From the NCBI GenBank assembly GCA_003339415.1, contig PDHQ01000126.1, forward strand, positions 29,457-93,456: DNA of 64,000 bases. Reading direction: 5' to 3'. The position numbers were made by a program, and so were the translations under genes. Below are positions 34,538 to 45,024 of this stretch, piece by piece; position 1 is the first letter of the stretch; every line of letters starts with the position of its first letter. Source of the DNA: Ophiocordyceps camponoti-saundersi (nom. inval.). Its lineage: Eukaryota; Ascomycota; Sordariomycetes; Hypocreales; Ophiocordycipitaceae. Under the pieces are notes generated by a model. That model was not told the DNA's origin. It ran no database searches and saw only the letters and a program-made list of their open reading frames with translations.

Positions 34538-35536
34538 ATGTCGCCTCGCCCCGTATCGGCATTGGAAGAGGTGCAGCGGAGTCGCAGCCGGAGACGGGAT
34601 CGATACTGGAGCGGTATCCGGCAGATTGACGGGGAGCTATTGGGGGGAAAGGGCTTCGAGGGGGGGAGGGTTGTAGGGGTGAGCAGTTCTGAGGGGTTGG
34701 GGCTTACGGTGAGTCTTTTTTTCTTCTTCTTTCTCTTCCGTCCCTGTGTATTATAAACACGAATTTTTTTGGTTTAAAAGGAAATAATCCGATTGATAGA
34801 TTAACGACCCCTTTTTTTGGAAAAATAGATGACGATGCAGATTGTGGAGGAGACGTTAAGGCGGAATCCTCATGATGGAATTCACCTCATCACGCCGTGG
34901 GGAGCGACCAAGTACGGGCGGATCCTATCGCGAGATCCGGTCGTTTGGGTCACGAGGGTCTTTGATCTCGAGGGCGTCACCGAGGCTCTTCTCCAACACG
35001 ATGAGGAAAAGGGCATAAAAGAAGGTGAAAGAAAGAGGCGCACGCTCACGATTGTCGATGAGTTCGACGCCCTACTTCACAAACTCTTTGCATCGCGGTA
35101 CAAGGAAGCAGCCTTCAGAAAGATCCATTCATTAAGCCACCGTCTCCGAACCCTCTCCCAAAGCAGCGAAAGGAGTTTTTTCCTCCTCACTTCCACCACC
35201 GCTTCACTCGTCGATCGGAAAATGGGGAGCAGAATGGTGAGGGTAAAGGCTAGGTTCGAGTCTGTGGTGCAGCCTTTGCTTGATCTGCATCTTGTTTGTG
35301 AACCTTTGTCGGACGGGAGGGGCAGGGGCAGGGAGATGGGGATGGGGATGGGATTCGTTGTGGAGGTCGTTCTTGATCGTCGTGCTTTGTCCGTCTTACG
35401 GCCTAAAGAGGAGGGGGGGGAAGAAGGAGAAGAAGAAGAAGAAAAAGGGCAAGGTGAACAAGATCAAGAGGTCAACTTCTCGAGGGAATCAAGATGGGTA
35501 CTGCTTCGGCTTGTCGATGGCTTCATTGTAGATTAG
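34538..35536 (+). CDS. RecA/Rad51-paralogue-like protein with degenerate Walker A (candidate)
   Basis: Exons 34538-34708 and 34829-35536 flank a 120-nt GTGAGT/TAG intron, giving 292 residues. The first exon has the look of the RecA-fold entry: IRQIDGELLGGKGFEGGRVV, then GVSSSEGLGLT|MTMQIV. The last part aligns with the P-loop consensus of Rad51 paralogues but with Leu in place of the catalytic Lys. TLTIVDEFDALL resembles Walker B, and SFFLLTSTTASLV resembles the strand and motif that follow. A Glu/Gly-rich loop lies near the C-terminus. If the fold is right, it would be a non-hydrolysing or diverged recombination-mediator subunit such as a Rad51D/Xrcc2/Shu-type protein. I do not recognise the exact family, and the functional call is inference. 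The coding status is well supported by the phase-0 splice. Confidence 0.5.
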
Positions 35537-35788
35537 AAACAAAGATAGGAACAAAGGTACCAGCTGAGGGACACGTCATGGTAATAATAGATGGGGGCAG
35601 ACATCCATTCTTCTCTTCTGATGACGACGACGACGACGGTCGCTTTACGCTCTCCTATTCACTCCCTACTACAACCATCACCACAGCCACCAGTCCAAAC
35701 AAGAAAACAAGATGCTCCCGCCAGACATGTCGTAAAAGACAAGAGAGAAAGAGAAAAACAGTAAAAAGATAAAAAGAAAAAGCCTGCG

Positions 35789-38700
35789 CTACCGCATCGA
35801 CGGTCCGCTGCCCCCTTGCGCCCCCGACGCCGGCGCCTCAGATCGTCTGGTATTCTTCCAAAAGTCAATGGCCTCGACAACGTCCTCGCCTCGCTCGTCT
35901 TCGTACGCGAATAAGATCTATATGCATAGATGTCAGAGAGAGTCGTCTTTCCTAACCAGAAGGGGAGGAACAATAATATTCTCTCTCACCTCGTGCGTGC
36001 TGCTGTGCAACATGCGGATGTTCTTGTGTGGCACAATATGCACCGCCCCATTCTCAATGTTCCGCAGCTCGATAAAGTTGGCCTCAAACGCCAGGATCCA
36101 CGGATAGCTCAGGGCAAAGCTCAGCGGCGTCCCCTCCCAGTCGATCCGCCACTCCGGCCTCGCCCGCCACCCGTTCCGGTTGACGAAGAACGAAAACTCC
36201 GAGTAGTTGAGCAGGAACTCGCCGTTGAGCCGCTCAATGTGGATCGGCTTCACGCCCTCCTTGCGCGCCACAAAGTCGAGCGAGGTGTCAGCCTGGTCCA
36301 GGAGAGCCTGCGTCTCCAGCGTCTCGAGAGACACCACCTCGAAGCCCCTGGCGCAGGCGACGCACAGCTTCGACTTGAGGAAATGCACCGATGACGATTC
36401 GGTAGGGATATAAAACTCCTTGAACGGTCGCAGCTCGTCCTGGCCGGCCATGAACTTGCCCAGCCCCTTTTGCTTCTTGGCCTTGGTCATGGCGTCGTTG
36501 GGTTCAAACACCTTGATCGTCGTCGACAGCGCCGACGACTTGACGCAGCACACCAGGTGACGGCCCATGCAGATACCCGTCCGGAAGAAGCTGCAATGGT
36601 TCTGGATCTTCTTGGGGCGCTTCGCCGCCGCCGACTCTTCCGGGTTCAGCACCGACACCGAATACGAGTGCAGCGTCTTGTTGGACAGCACCAGCAGTAG
36701 CTGGTACTCCTCAAGGATGTCGATCTGCGTCACGTTGGTCGTTTCCAGCACCCGCCGAGGCACCTGTTCGCGGTTCTTGCGGTCCGAGAGGTAAATGCCG
36801 TTGTCGGTGCCGTAAAGGAGTTTCCGCCCGCCGTCTGATGATGATGATCCAAACGAATCAGTATCAAAACCGGGACATGGACAGGGGTAGGATGAGTAGG
36901 GTCAGAAGACACAAAGGAAAAAAAAACCCACCAAACGGCGTCACGCAGCGAATCTGGTTCGTCCCGACAAAAAAGTTGCTCGACACAACCGTCGTGTTGA
37001 AAAAGTCGGCCCGCGATCGAAGACGCTGCTGGGCATTGTCGATGAACTCGAGCCACTTCTTCCGCGCCGCCTGGTTGGCCGCAAACAGCGCCAGCTCATA
37101 CCCGGCCTTGCCCAGGTGTCGAAAGGTGATGGGCCACCCCTCGCCCTTCTTCGTCTCCGAGTTGTTGGTCCTGATGGACGGTATCAGGCTCGACGACGAC
37201 CGCTTGACGCCCTGTGTCGGAATCACCTCTTCCATCTCGCGGATCGACAGCAGCTCCAGCGGGATCGGCCGTCGGTACGCCTTCATCTCCTCGTTCTTGC
37301 CGCTCTGCTTGACGCGCACCAGCAGGACGGCGTGATCGAAGAGGAACGCAGTAATCTCTGAAGGGTCTGTTGGCGACTTCTTGAGCTGACTCTTGAACAC
37401 CAACTCGCGCCCTTCCTCTGTCAGCTTCAGGTCGACCCTTTCGTTGGGCCGGAAGCGCAGCTGGTCGTGCAGCCGCCTCAAGTTGAACCGGTTCTCTGCC
37501 TTGCCCGACTCGGCGTTTACCCGCCCCAGCAAGTCGCGGATCATCGTCAGCACCTTGGGGATGTCCGTCTTGTCCGGGTTGTCGCCCTCGGTATACTTGA
37601 GCACGTTCTCCAGCAGCAGCGGGTAACGCGCCAGCCGCGTCGTCGGCTTCGTCAGGTAGCCGTTCAGCTCCAGCTTCCTCGACTCCTTGCGTCGCTCGAT
37701 CTCGTCGACGAACTTGCCGAAGAAGGGGTTGATGGACCGCTCGTTCTCAAACTCGAACTTGCCCTCCAACTGCCGCGAGCCGTACGTTATGAAGGGCTCG
37801 AACTGCGGAACGTACTCTAGGAAGACGTCGCCGATGTTGTACACGATCGGCTCCTTTCCCTGCCGCGCCGTCAGCGACGAGGCGAAACGCGAGCTGACCG
37901 AGTGGATGCTCGGGTGGTCCACGATATTGCTAAAGATGTTCTTGACCGCCTTCTCCCGCCGCTGGAGCGGTATCGGGGACGCCTTGGACCGCAGCGGGTT
38001 GATCCAAAAGTCACGCAGGTACTCGAGGTCCTTGACGAAGTCGCGCTCCGTGTAGCAAATCTCCGAGATGACCTCCTGCCGCTTCTTCTCACGCTCGTCC
38101 ACCGCATCCGCGATCTCCTTGGGCACCGAGTTGATCCAAAGCTTCTGCTCGTCCGTCTGGTCCGCCTCGTCGTCGTTGACGTTGGCCGAGTCCTCCTTGC
38201 GCAGGCCCGGACCCGTCTTCAGATTCAGCCTCGAGACCTGTTCCAGCCGTCGCGGACAGGCGATGGAGTAGCAGAGCTGGTCTCGCGTGCACGTCGGCGA
38301 GTAGCATTCCGATAGAAGGACAAATATGCCATTGACGAGAGACTTTTCCTCGGGCTCGTCCATCATCGTCTCCCGGAGCTGGTACATCTCCGACATGGAG
38401 TCCCGCAGCCGATGCTCGTAAGTCACATCGTGAAAGAACTTTTGCGCGTCAAGAGCGCGACCTAGGAGAAGGGCCAGATTGCGGTCCGTCGTTCGGATGA
38501 TGTAGGACAAGACGTCGACCGCTTCGGAGCCGCTGAAGGCATTCTTGTATGTGAGCTCGTTCTTGGTCCGATCGCCGAGGATGATTTTGCGCCGGAAACA
38601 CTCTGCCACCCGCGACAGCAGGGCCGGGTACACCAGAGGCGGCCGTATCTTGGTGGCCGTCGGGGGCCGCTCGCTTTCGATCGACTTGCTCCTAGATGGT

Positions 38701-39596
38701 CGCTGCGTGGGCGTGGGTGGATCCGAGTCCGAGGCAACGATCGTCGGCGCGATGCTAGACGCCATCGACATGGACCTCGAATGGTCCGTGGGCGAGCTCA
38801 TGGGGGGCGCGCGCGTCTGCGTTCCGGGCGTGTTGGAGTAGGCGCCACCCTGAAGCGGATAGCCATTGGCCGAGGCGTCTGACGGGGCCCGTCTGTTGGG
38901 GATGACACGGCCGCTCATGGTTTGGTGAGCGTCTCTTTCTTGCGGATGATGGAAAGAGCTCGTCATGGACATGGTGCGGTCCTCGTGGCGTTCCGGTACG
39001 ACCCGGCCCTGAGCCGTCGTCCTCGCCGAATTCTGCTGGCCGTATTGGGCGAAGCGAGAATGGCTCGCGGGCGAGTGCTGTTGATACGAGCTCGGCGGCG
39101 GATGATACATCTGCGGGCGCGGCATGGATGCCAACGACTGGGAGCGGTAGGGGTCGCTGTTGAGGGCCGGGCCGGGAGCGCCCTGATAGGATCTTTGCGG
39201 TTGATAACGCATCGCGGCCGCCTGTGGCGTGGTGCGCCTCGCCTGCTGTTGTGGAGGTTGATGCATGAACTGTGTTTGGGAGGTGGCTGTCTGGCCGCCC
39301 GAGGCTGAACGCTGGCCGGAGTAGTGACCAGCGTAGGGGCCGTTCCTGTGATTATCGTAGTAGTGTGGTTGTTGGGGGCGGCCCGGTGGTTGGCGTGGCT
39401 GGCCGGAGGTTCTGCCGGGCTCCATCATGGCGGGGTGCGAGGATGATGCTGTCATGGTCTGGGTTCGGCCCGGAGGAGGTGCGGCGCCGAAGATGTTGGA
39501 AAAGGCGGCATCGCGCTGGTTATTATTACTCGGGTTTTCGGGATAGCCACGTGGGCGCTGCGGCGCTGAACGAGGGTCATAGTAATAATCGGCCAT
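35789..39596 (-). CDS. ROM2: Rho1 guanine nucleotide exchange factor with DEP, DH, PH and CNH domains
   Basis: Minus-strand exons are 39596-36932, 36834-35990 and 35917-35789. Junctions are TPF|DGGRKLLYGTD (GTGGGT donor, CAG acceptor) and SSTHE|ILFAYEDE (GTGAGA, TAG). The product has 1212 residues. The N-terminus is long and Pro/Gln/Ser-rich. A DEP-like domain sits at about 319-405 (AFSGSEAVDVLSYII), the RhoGEF/DH domain at about 505-705 (ISEICYTERDFVKDLEYLRD), and PH at about 720-855. CNH covers the last 320 residues (LLVLSNKTLHSYSV, TSLDFVARKEGVKP). This order matches Rom1/Rom2, which activate Rho1 at the plasma membrane for cell-wall integrity and glucan synthesis. The stop is only 253 bases from the convergent RecA-like gene. 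Confidence 0.94.
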
Positions 39597-41031
39597 CGTA
39601 GAAGGACACGAAGTGTGACCACAATACTAAGTGTGACCACGAAGTAACTGCGGTGATAGCGATGAAGGTAAATGATGACGAAGAAGAGAAAAGAATAAGA
39701 ATAAAGAGAGGGGGGGGGGGCAAAGACTTCGTGTAGCCTCCAAGGGCCGCCAGTAGATGACAAGGCTGACGTTGCGGAGGTGTGATGGTGGATAGGGGAG
39801 GGGAAGGGGGTTTTCGATAGAGGAAGGCTGTGCTCGCGGGGAGAGAGCGAGGGCGAAGACGTCAGGCTTGCCTTTGCAACAGCAACAGCTTAGCAGCAGC
39901 AGTGCTTGGCCGTTGGAGAGGACTTGATCGGAGTCGAACGAGAGAATCGATCGCCTGTTGAGAGGGAGGGGATGCGGTTCGGATGGAGGCGGGATAATTG
40001 AGGGGAGATATGGGGGGGGGGGGGGGGGGGGGGAGGGGAGGGGAGGGGAGGAGGGTCGTTCCCCTTTGCGAGGCGAAGCGCAGAAGGCGCAGGAGGCGCA
40101 GGAGGCGTCAGCACAGCGGCATCAGGCACAGAAAAATGTGCCTGCCGGGCGACGACGAGGCGAGAGTGTAGGGAAGAAAGAAGAAGGCGCGTCCTGTAGA
40201 GAGAGATGGAGAGAGAAAGGTGTTGAGAAAGGACGAAGATGCAAACCCTGTGTGTGCAGCTGCTAGGTGGTGGTGGTGGTGGTGGCCTGCTGGGTGAAGG
40301 TGGAAGCACTACGGATAGTAGGTACTGTAGTACATACCACCACCACCACTGCTGCTGCTGCTGCGGCCGCCGGCGAACTGCTCTCGTTCCTGATACCGAC
40401 ATTTACCCGGCCGAGCACCACCCGACGTCTTATCTTTGATATCCCTTCGGTTATGGGAACGGCTCACCTAGGTCACGGGACCCGGTAACTTATTAAGCCT
40501 ACAGGTACGTACCTAGTATAACTTTGCTCCTCTGAGGATCTCAGTGTGTGAGTGTAGCGATTTACACAGGCAAAAAGTGGCAGTACTTTTATCACGGCGG
40601 AATTTATTAAAGAGCAGGCGTATCCCTTTGCGCGCGGCGTCTTATCAGTCACTATTCCTAACCTTACCCGTGACATGTATGTAAGTAGGTGCGGCGTTAC
40701 CACACCCAAAGAGATAGGGTAGGCCACTACGGCCCCGGAACTTGGGACCCCTCCTCCGGTGCCGGTTCACGGCGAGCCGGGGCCAACCGACCTCTTTCAT
40801 GTGAAAATGCTCCACCATCGCTTAAATCGACAGGGGTTGGAGTTGATGTGGCTGCAGTAGTCCAAGAAGGGCAACGAATCCGAAGGCCTTGGTCTTGCCA
40901 TGTACGGAATATAGGTGTTTGTTTGTGTCGATATCAAACAACACCGTCACTCCTCACTACTCAGATAACACCCGTACGCAATCCAACTAGGTATCTTTTG
41001 CTTTGCTCTTAGCAGCAGGGATTCAAGCAGC
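39597..41031. other. 1.4-kb divergent intergenic region
   Basis: This lies between the start of ROM2 (-) and the F-box gene (+). It contains G22 at 40012-40033 followed by GGGGA repeats, a (GGT)n/(CAC)n pair near 40265-40350, and TACGTACCTAG near 40505. No reading frame looks genic. Confidence 0.55.
40012..40033 (+). repeat. Poly-G tract, 22 G
   Basis: A run of G continuing into GGGGA repeats upstream of ROM2. Confidence 0.85.
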
Positions 41032-41677
41032 ATGCATCCTAAATGGCAGCTTGACTTTAAGAAGTGCATGGAGACTCATAATGGCTGTCACACGACGCTC
41101 CGAGTGCCGCAGGAGGTGACTGGTTTTCTCCTCCAGTCCCAACACCCAGCCCATGCTGACCCTCTAATTCCCTTCCCAGATGATCAAGAAATTGGGAGAG
41201 CGAGACTTCCCTGTTGCCTCCTCCAAGTTCCTCGGTCTTCCTGTCGAAGTCATCATCATGATCCTCAAGGATCTCAACACAATCGACAAGTTGCACCTCG
41301 CTCTAAGCTGCAGGAAAATGCTGTCGTTTTGTACCATGGAGCCCATCACGATTCCCAGTGCAGAGAAGCACATCCGTCGTAGAATCGACTGCCACGCAGC
41401 GTTTGATATCATTCGTCTCATGGCACCACGACTTGGCGACAGGAAATGGGGTCACTGCCATGCCTGCCACCGCTACCGACCCAAGAAGACCGAGTACTGG
41501 CTTCATAAACAGGATGAGAGCTCGGACCCGGGTCTTGCTGCCAACTACGACCTCGTGGTCCGAGAGTGGTGCGGCAACAGATCTACCCCTATTCTCTGTC
41601 CCGAATGCTGGCTGCTCAACCAGTCGGCCATGACGTTTAGATTCCCTAGATTCCCACAAGCCGGCAAGGAAGTTTGA
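41032..41677 (+). CDS. Small F-box protein
   Basis: The main exon 41180-41677 encodes an F-box, FLGLPVEVIIMILKDLNTID then LHLALSCRKM. Cys pairs CHACHRYRPK and CPECW lie near the end, a layout seen in many short fungal F-box proteins. A 64-nt intron 41116-41179 (GTGACT donor, CTGAC branch point, CCCAG acceptor) links it in phase 0 to a first exon at 41032-41115 starting MHPKWQLDF. The total is 193 residues. If that exon is not used, translation would start at the ATG at 41180. F-box proteins bind Skp1 and bring substrates to SCF ubiquitin ligases; no substrate domain such as WD40 or LRR is visible here. Such proteins vary greatly between fungal species. Confidence 0.65.
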
Positions 41678-42500
41678 TTCTAGGCCTTGGCTTTGGGTGA
41701 AGAACGTTATCACGTGAGTTTCCTTTGGTTCATGTATGATTTCCCGATTGTTGGTTTTGCCAGGGGGGAGTAGGGGAGGGGGGGGGGGGATATCGGAGGG
41801 AATGCAAATTGAACGAGAGCCATGTACATTATCATGATGATTATCATAGTCTTAGACTTTCCTGAGTAGCAAGACTGCTGAGAGGCGGGAGCATATCCAC
41901 ATATCTGTTGTCATTGAGCCAAAGCCAGCTCTTTCGTTCTTTCGTTTGCCCCCCTTCCCCCCTAATGAGACTGCCATGGTAATTTCACAGCCTCCCGTCG
42001 AGGTTCAACCAGCATTCTTTCCCATGGAAACAAACGAACCTTCATCAAAACAAGATCAGCAGTCCTGCTTCCTTTCTTCGAAGATCTCACCACCAAGGAT
42101 TCCAAGATAAACACAACGACCCGTGAGTACAGCCTCTGTTGACAGAAACGCCGCGGCTAGACGCAGCTGATCGTCCACGTTTCCTACCTACAGTGAAAGC
42201 CAGACCTACAGCTCTCGTTTGTTCGACATGTGAATCTCGTCGAAACTCCTTCATGTTCACCTCCTGTTCAGCCCCTGACAGGCAACCTCCCGCATCTCGC
42301 CCAAGAGCCTGGGTTGACAATGGCTATGAATTCCACGTCTCTCCAATATTGCAAACGACGATGGTTGACAAGATCAACACCAACGCTACTCCATCGAGAA
42401 ATATATAAACCCCCATGGCATCGCTCGCGAGGATGAAGAAAAAAGGACTCTTCCATCTCAGCACCTCTCTCCCAAACTATCCCGACAACAAGGCCTCACA
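41678..42500. other. Intergenic region, no gene seen
   Basis: An 823-base spacer between two same-strand genes. A TATC-rich near-palindrome lies at about 41828-41847 (possible GATA-factor sites). A G tract lies near 41779-41790. A 90-residue frame at 42139-42408 has no recognisable feature. Confidence 0.5.
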
Positions 42501-43448
42501 ATGACTTCCTCCTTCAAGAAATCAACTTTCCTCGAGACGACCATCTCCCTCTCGACGCTCGAGCAGAGAATCACCAGCGAGAGAGCCCGGATGAACCCCC
42601 AGCCACCAAGTCATTCGACCGAAAGGCAAAAGGCCCAGTCGCTTCGTCTCATAGAACAGATGCGCAAGATGCGAGAGAAAGAACTCGTTCAGGAACACGC
42701 GGCCACCACGCCCTCGCACCAGTTCCGAGCCCAAGTCCAGGCAGAGGCGACGATCAGGAACAACGGGGCCGCATATCCAGTTGCCTACAGGGACATTGTC
42801 TTGCCCACCAAGCCGATCCTTCGACCGGTCGTTGCAACTATCAAGCAGCGCTGGATCAACCAGGGGATCTGGAGTCCGGAGTGGAATGTCCTCGACATGC
42901 CCGGCGACCAGTGGAAGCACGAAAGCGGCATCTCCCAAGTACACCCGACGGAATCCAACGTCGGCAACACTACATACCTCCTACGCACTCTCAGGGAGCC
43001 CCGGACCAGGGGAGAGAGACGCAACAGCATCGGAATAATGCGACAGGTTCTGGAGAACCGCCAGTCGGCCGGGACGGAATCCGAAATGGTCGAAGCCGCC
43101 AACATCCTGCTCAAGATGAAGCGACGGGACGAAAGAAGCACAGCCCGAAGCATCGAAGAGCGCGAAGCTTCTCGACCCCTTTACCAGTTCGTCCATCAGC
43201 TACGCCAAGAGACCCGCCGAATCTCAGCCGTGGCCAGACCGACCGACTGCATCGACGTCATGGCCTACGACAACATCAAGAAGGCTTGGATTGAAAACGG
43301 ACTCTGGGATAAGAACTGGGGCAACACTCCCGGGATGAAGTGGAAGCACGAGCAGCCGCTGAAGGACTTTCTGCTCAACGATCCGGCTTTCATGGAGGCA
43401 TGCCGGCTGGTGGACTTGGGCCAGGCTGAAGCGCACAGGGCCTCGTAG
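42501..43448 (+). CDS. Hypothetical protein with two copies of a Trp-rich module
   Basis: A single uninterrupted exon of 315 residues, which I do not assign to a named family. It contains two diverged copies of one unit. Copy 1 is at about residues 72-141 (SHQFRAQVQAE ... KQRWINQGIWSPEWNVLDMP, then WKHE). Copy 2 is at about 227-283 (LYQFVHQLRQE ... KKAWIENGLWDKNWGNTPG, then MKWKHE). The shared pattern is W-I-x-x-G-(I/L)-W-x-x-x-W, a short spacer, then P-G and WKHE. The linker is Arg/Glu-rich and helical. No signal peptide or membrane segment is visible, so an intracellular protein is expected. The ATG is preceded by CTCACA, a normal fungal context. Function is unknown. Confidence 0.7.
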   Translation: MTSSFKKSTFLETTISLSTLEQRITSERARMNPQPPSHSTERQKAQSLRLIEQMRKMREKELVQEHAATTPSHQFRAQVQAEATIRNNGAAYPVAYRDIVLPTKPILRPVVATIKQRWINQGIWSPEWNVLDMPGDQWKHESGISQVHPTESNVGNTTYLLRTLREPRTRGERRNSIGIMRQVLENRQSAGTESEMVEAANILLKMKRRDERSTARSIEEREASRPLYQFVHQLRQETRRISAVARPTDCIDVMAYDNIKKAWIENGLWDKNWGNTPGMKWKHEQPLKDFLLNDPAFMEACRLVDLGQAEAHRAS

Positions 43449-44408
43449 GGGGGGGGGGGGAATAAGGGAACTCGAGTCACTGTATCGAAGCTTGCTAGAG
43501 CCTCTGAAGATTGTTAAGGATTGGCAAAGACAAAGTTGTATTCGGATAGTCTGGTTTTTCATAGTAGCATGCACGCTGCCCCTTTATTGATGGAAACTCT
43601 ACGCCTTAGACTGCAACGGCATGGGCCACTCCCGACGGTATCATGTATAACTCGGGAGTTGAATCCCACGTCGACGATATAGAGAGTTACCGTCAAGCCC
43701 TTGACTCTCAACTCCCGTCGTATCGCTGACCCAGATACAACTCCGTACTACAACCTGACCAACTCTAAACGGCAATCCTTATGTAGACATAACATGAAAG
43801 ATATGTACCAAATCACACATCTAGGCACTTTTCTCATGCGGTCGAGGGCCTTCTCTTACACGCCTACCTGAAAACCCCCAGCATCAAGTTCCACATGCGA
43901 AGCTGACCTTTTAACCTTATGATAGACGCCGTTGACGAAGTCTAGAATAGTAAACGAAAACCCACTCATAATACGGGCTTAACCGTGAGTCTTTATCCTT
44001 CGCTATTATCGTATCTCCCTGACAGTTTTTTTTTCTTACTTCCTCATATGGCTTGTATCAACTAAAGCAACTTCACATCGAGATGAGCGATTATTGAATG
44101 ACCAAAATCACGCATACCTTAAACTGAAACTCCCAACTTGTCTTTCTTCCCAGCCGGCAGACAATAAATCTTAGTTTACCCGTATTCGAAAGCAGCCCTT
44201 TCTTTCACGAGAACCGGAGGCGGCCGAACTGGCTTATCTCGGCGTTGAGGATTCACAATACGAGATGCTACCTATTCCTGCAGGCGGACGGGTAAATTTC
44301 TGGTTCCAAGATGAGTTATAAAAGGTCGACTGGTCGGTCTCTTGCTTCTGTTGGTATAGTAAACACACATATTTCCATCAACCAAGAGATAAAGGATCAT
44401 TGTTCACT
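43449..44408. other. Intergenic region with short inverted repeat
   Basis: A G12 tract directly follows the upstream stop codon. CGGGAGTTGA (43653-43662) and its reverse complement TCAACTCCCG (43708-43717) form a 10-base inverted repeat with a 45-base loop. The sequence is visibly more AT-rich than neighbouring intergenic DNA. No gene is seen until 44409. Confidence 0.5.
44317..44323 (+). promoter_or_regulatory. TATA box of the small secreted-protein gene
   Basis: TATAAAA lies 86 bases upstream of the ATG at 44409. The sequence between them (TTCCATCAACCAAGAGATAA) looks like a short fungal leader. A start site near 44350 is inferred. Confidence 0.5.
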
Positions 44409-44854
44409 ATGCATCTGACAACAGCTATTGTTATATTTGAGCTCATCGCCATCATCGGCGCCGTCCCATCGACTTTCGTCCCCGATGTTTCCGGTCTCGG
44501 CGAATGGGTGAGTCTCCAGCTTCTCCTACCACTTCCCAAACGATCTTCCTGCTCTCCAAGGTTAACCATATCATGCCTTTGCTGTGAACTGGGCTGTAGG
44601 AGCTTTCATGTAAATGGATCTACCATCCCAAAGAAGACAGTCATCAAGACAAGTCGCCAGTAACATCCCGCATCCCTCAATCCAAAGTACAATCCTCCTC
44701 ACACAACTCTCGGCGCAAAGAACAAGACACGGCAGAAGACGAAGCGCAACGTACAACCCGCAACGCCCAAAGACAACCAACACTGCAGAACAGCAAGCAA
44801 CAGCCTAGAACTACGAAGAACCCAAACCCGTATGCCTTTGGTATCGGCCGTTGA
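44409..44854 (+). CDS. Candidate small secreted protein
   Basis: Exon 1, 44409-44507, encodes MHLTTAIVIFELIAIIGAVP, a probable signal peptide with likely cleavage after Gly-Ala near residue 18. A 92-nt intron (GTGAGT donor, CTGTAG acceptor) joins in phase 0 to 44600-44854, which stays open for 84 codons to TGA. The total is 117 residues. The mature part is rich in Gln, Lys, Arg, Asn and Ser, has a single Cys and a possible dibasic Kex2 site (SRRK), and ends NPNPYAFGIGR. No known domain is seen. Support comes from the TATA box, the clean splice and the open second exon; the weak point is the lack of recognised homology. It could be a species-specific effector-like or peptide-precursor gene. 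Confidence 0.45.
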
Positions 44855-45024
44855 AGTTTTTCTCTTTGTAAGGGGGAAGCGTGTCATCCAAGATAGGCCA
44901 TGTTCATGATTTGTACCAGCATCTGGACGGAAATGTGTATATCAAATGGACTTATTCAAGTCAACTATAGCAATATAACCTCATATCTTCCCTCCATCCG
45001 TTCATGTCCAGCTCAACTCACCAG

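Noticed and set aside
42139..42408. 90-codon frame before the duplicated-module gene
   Set aside because: No ATG context advantage, no homology, and it ends in the AT-rich leader of the next gene.
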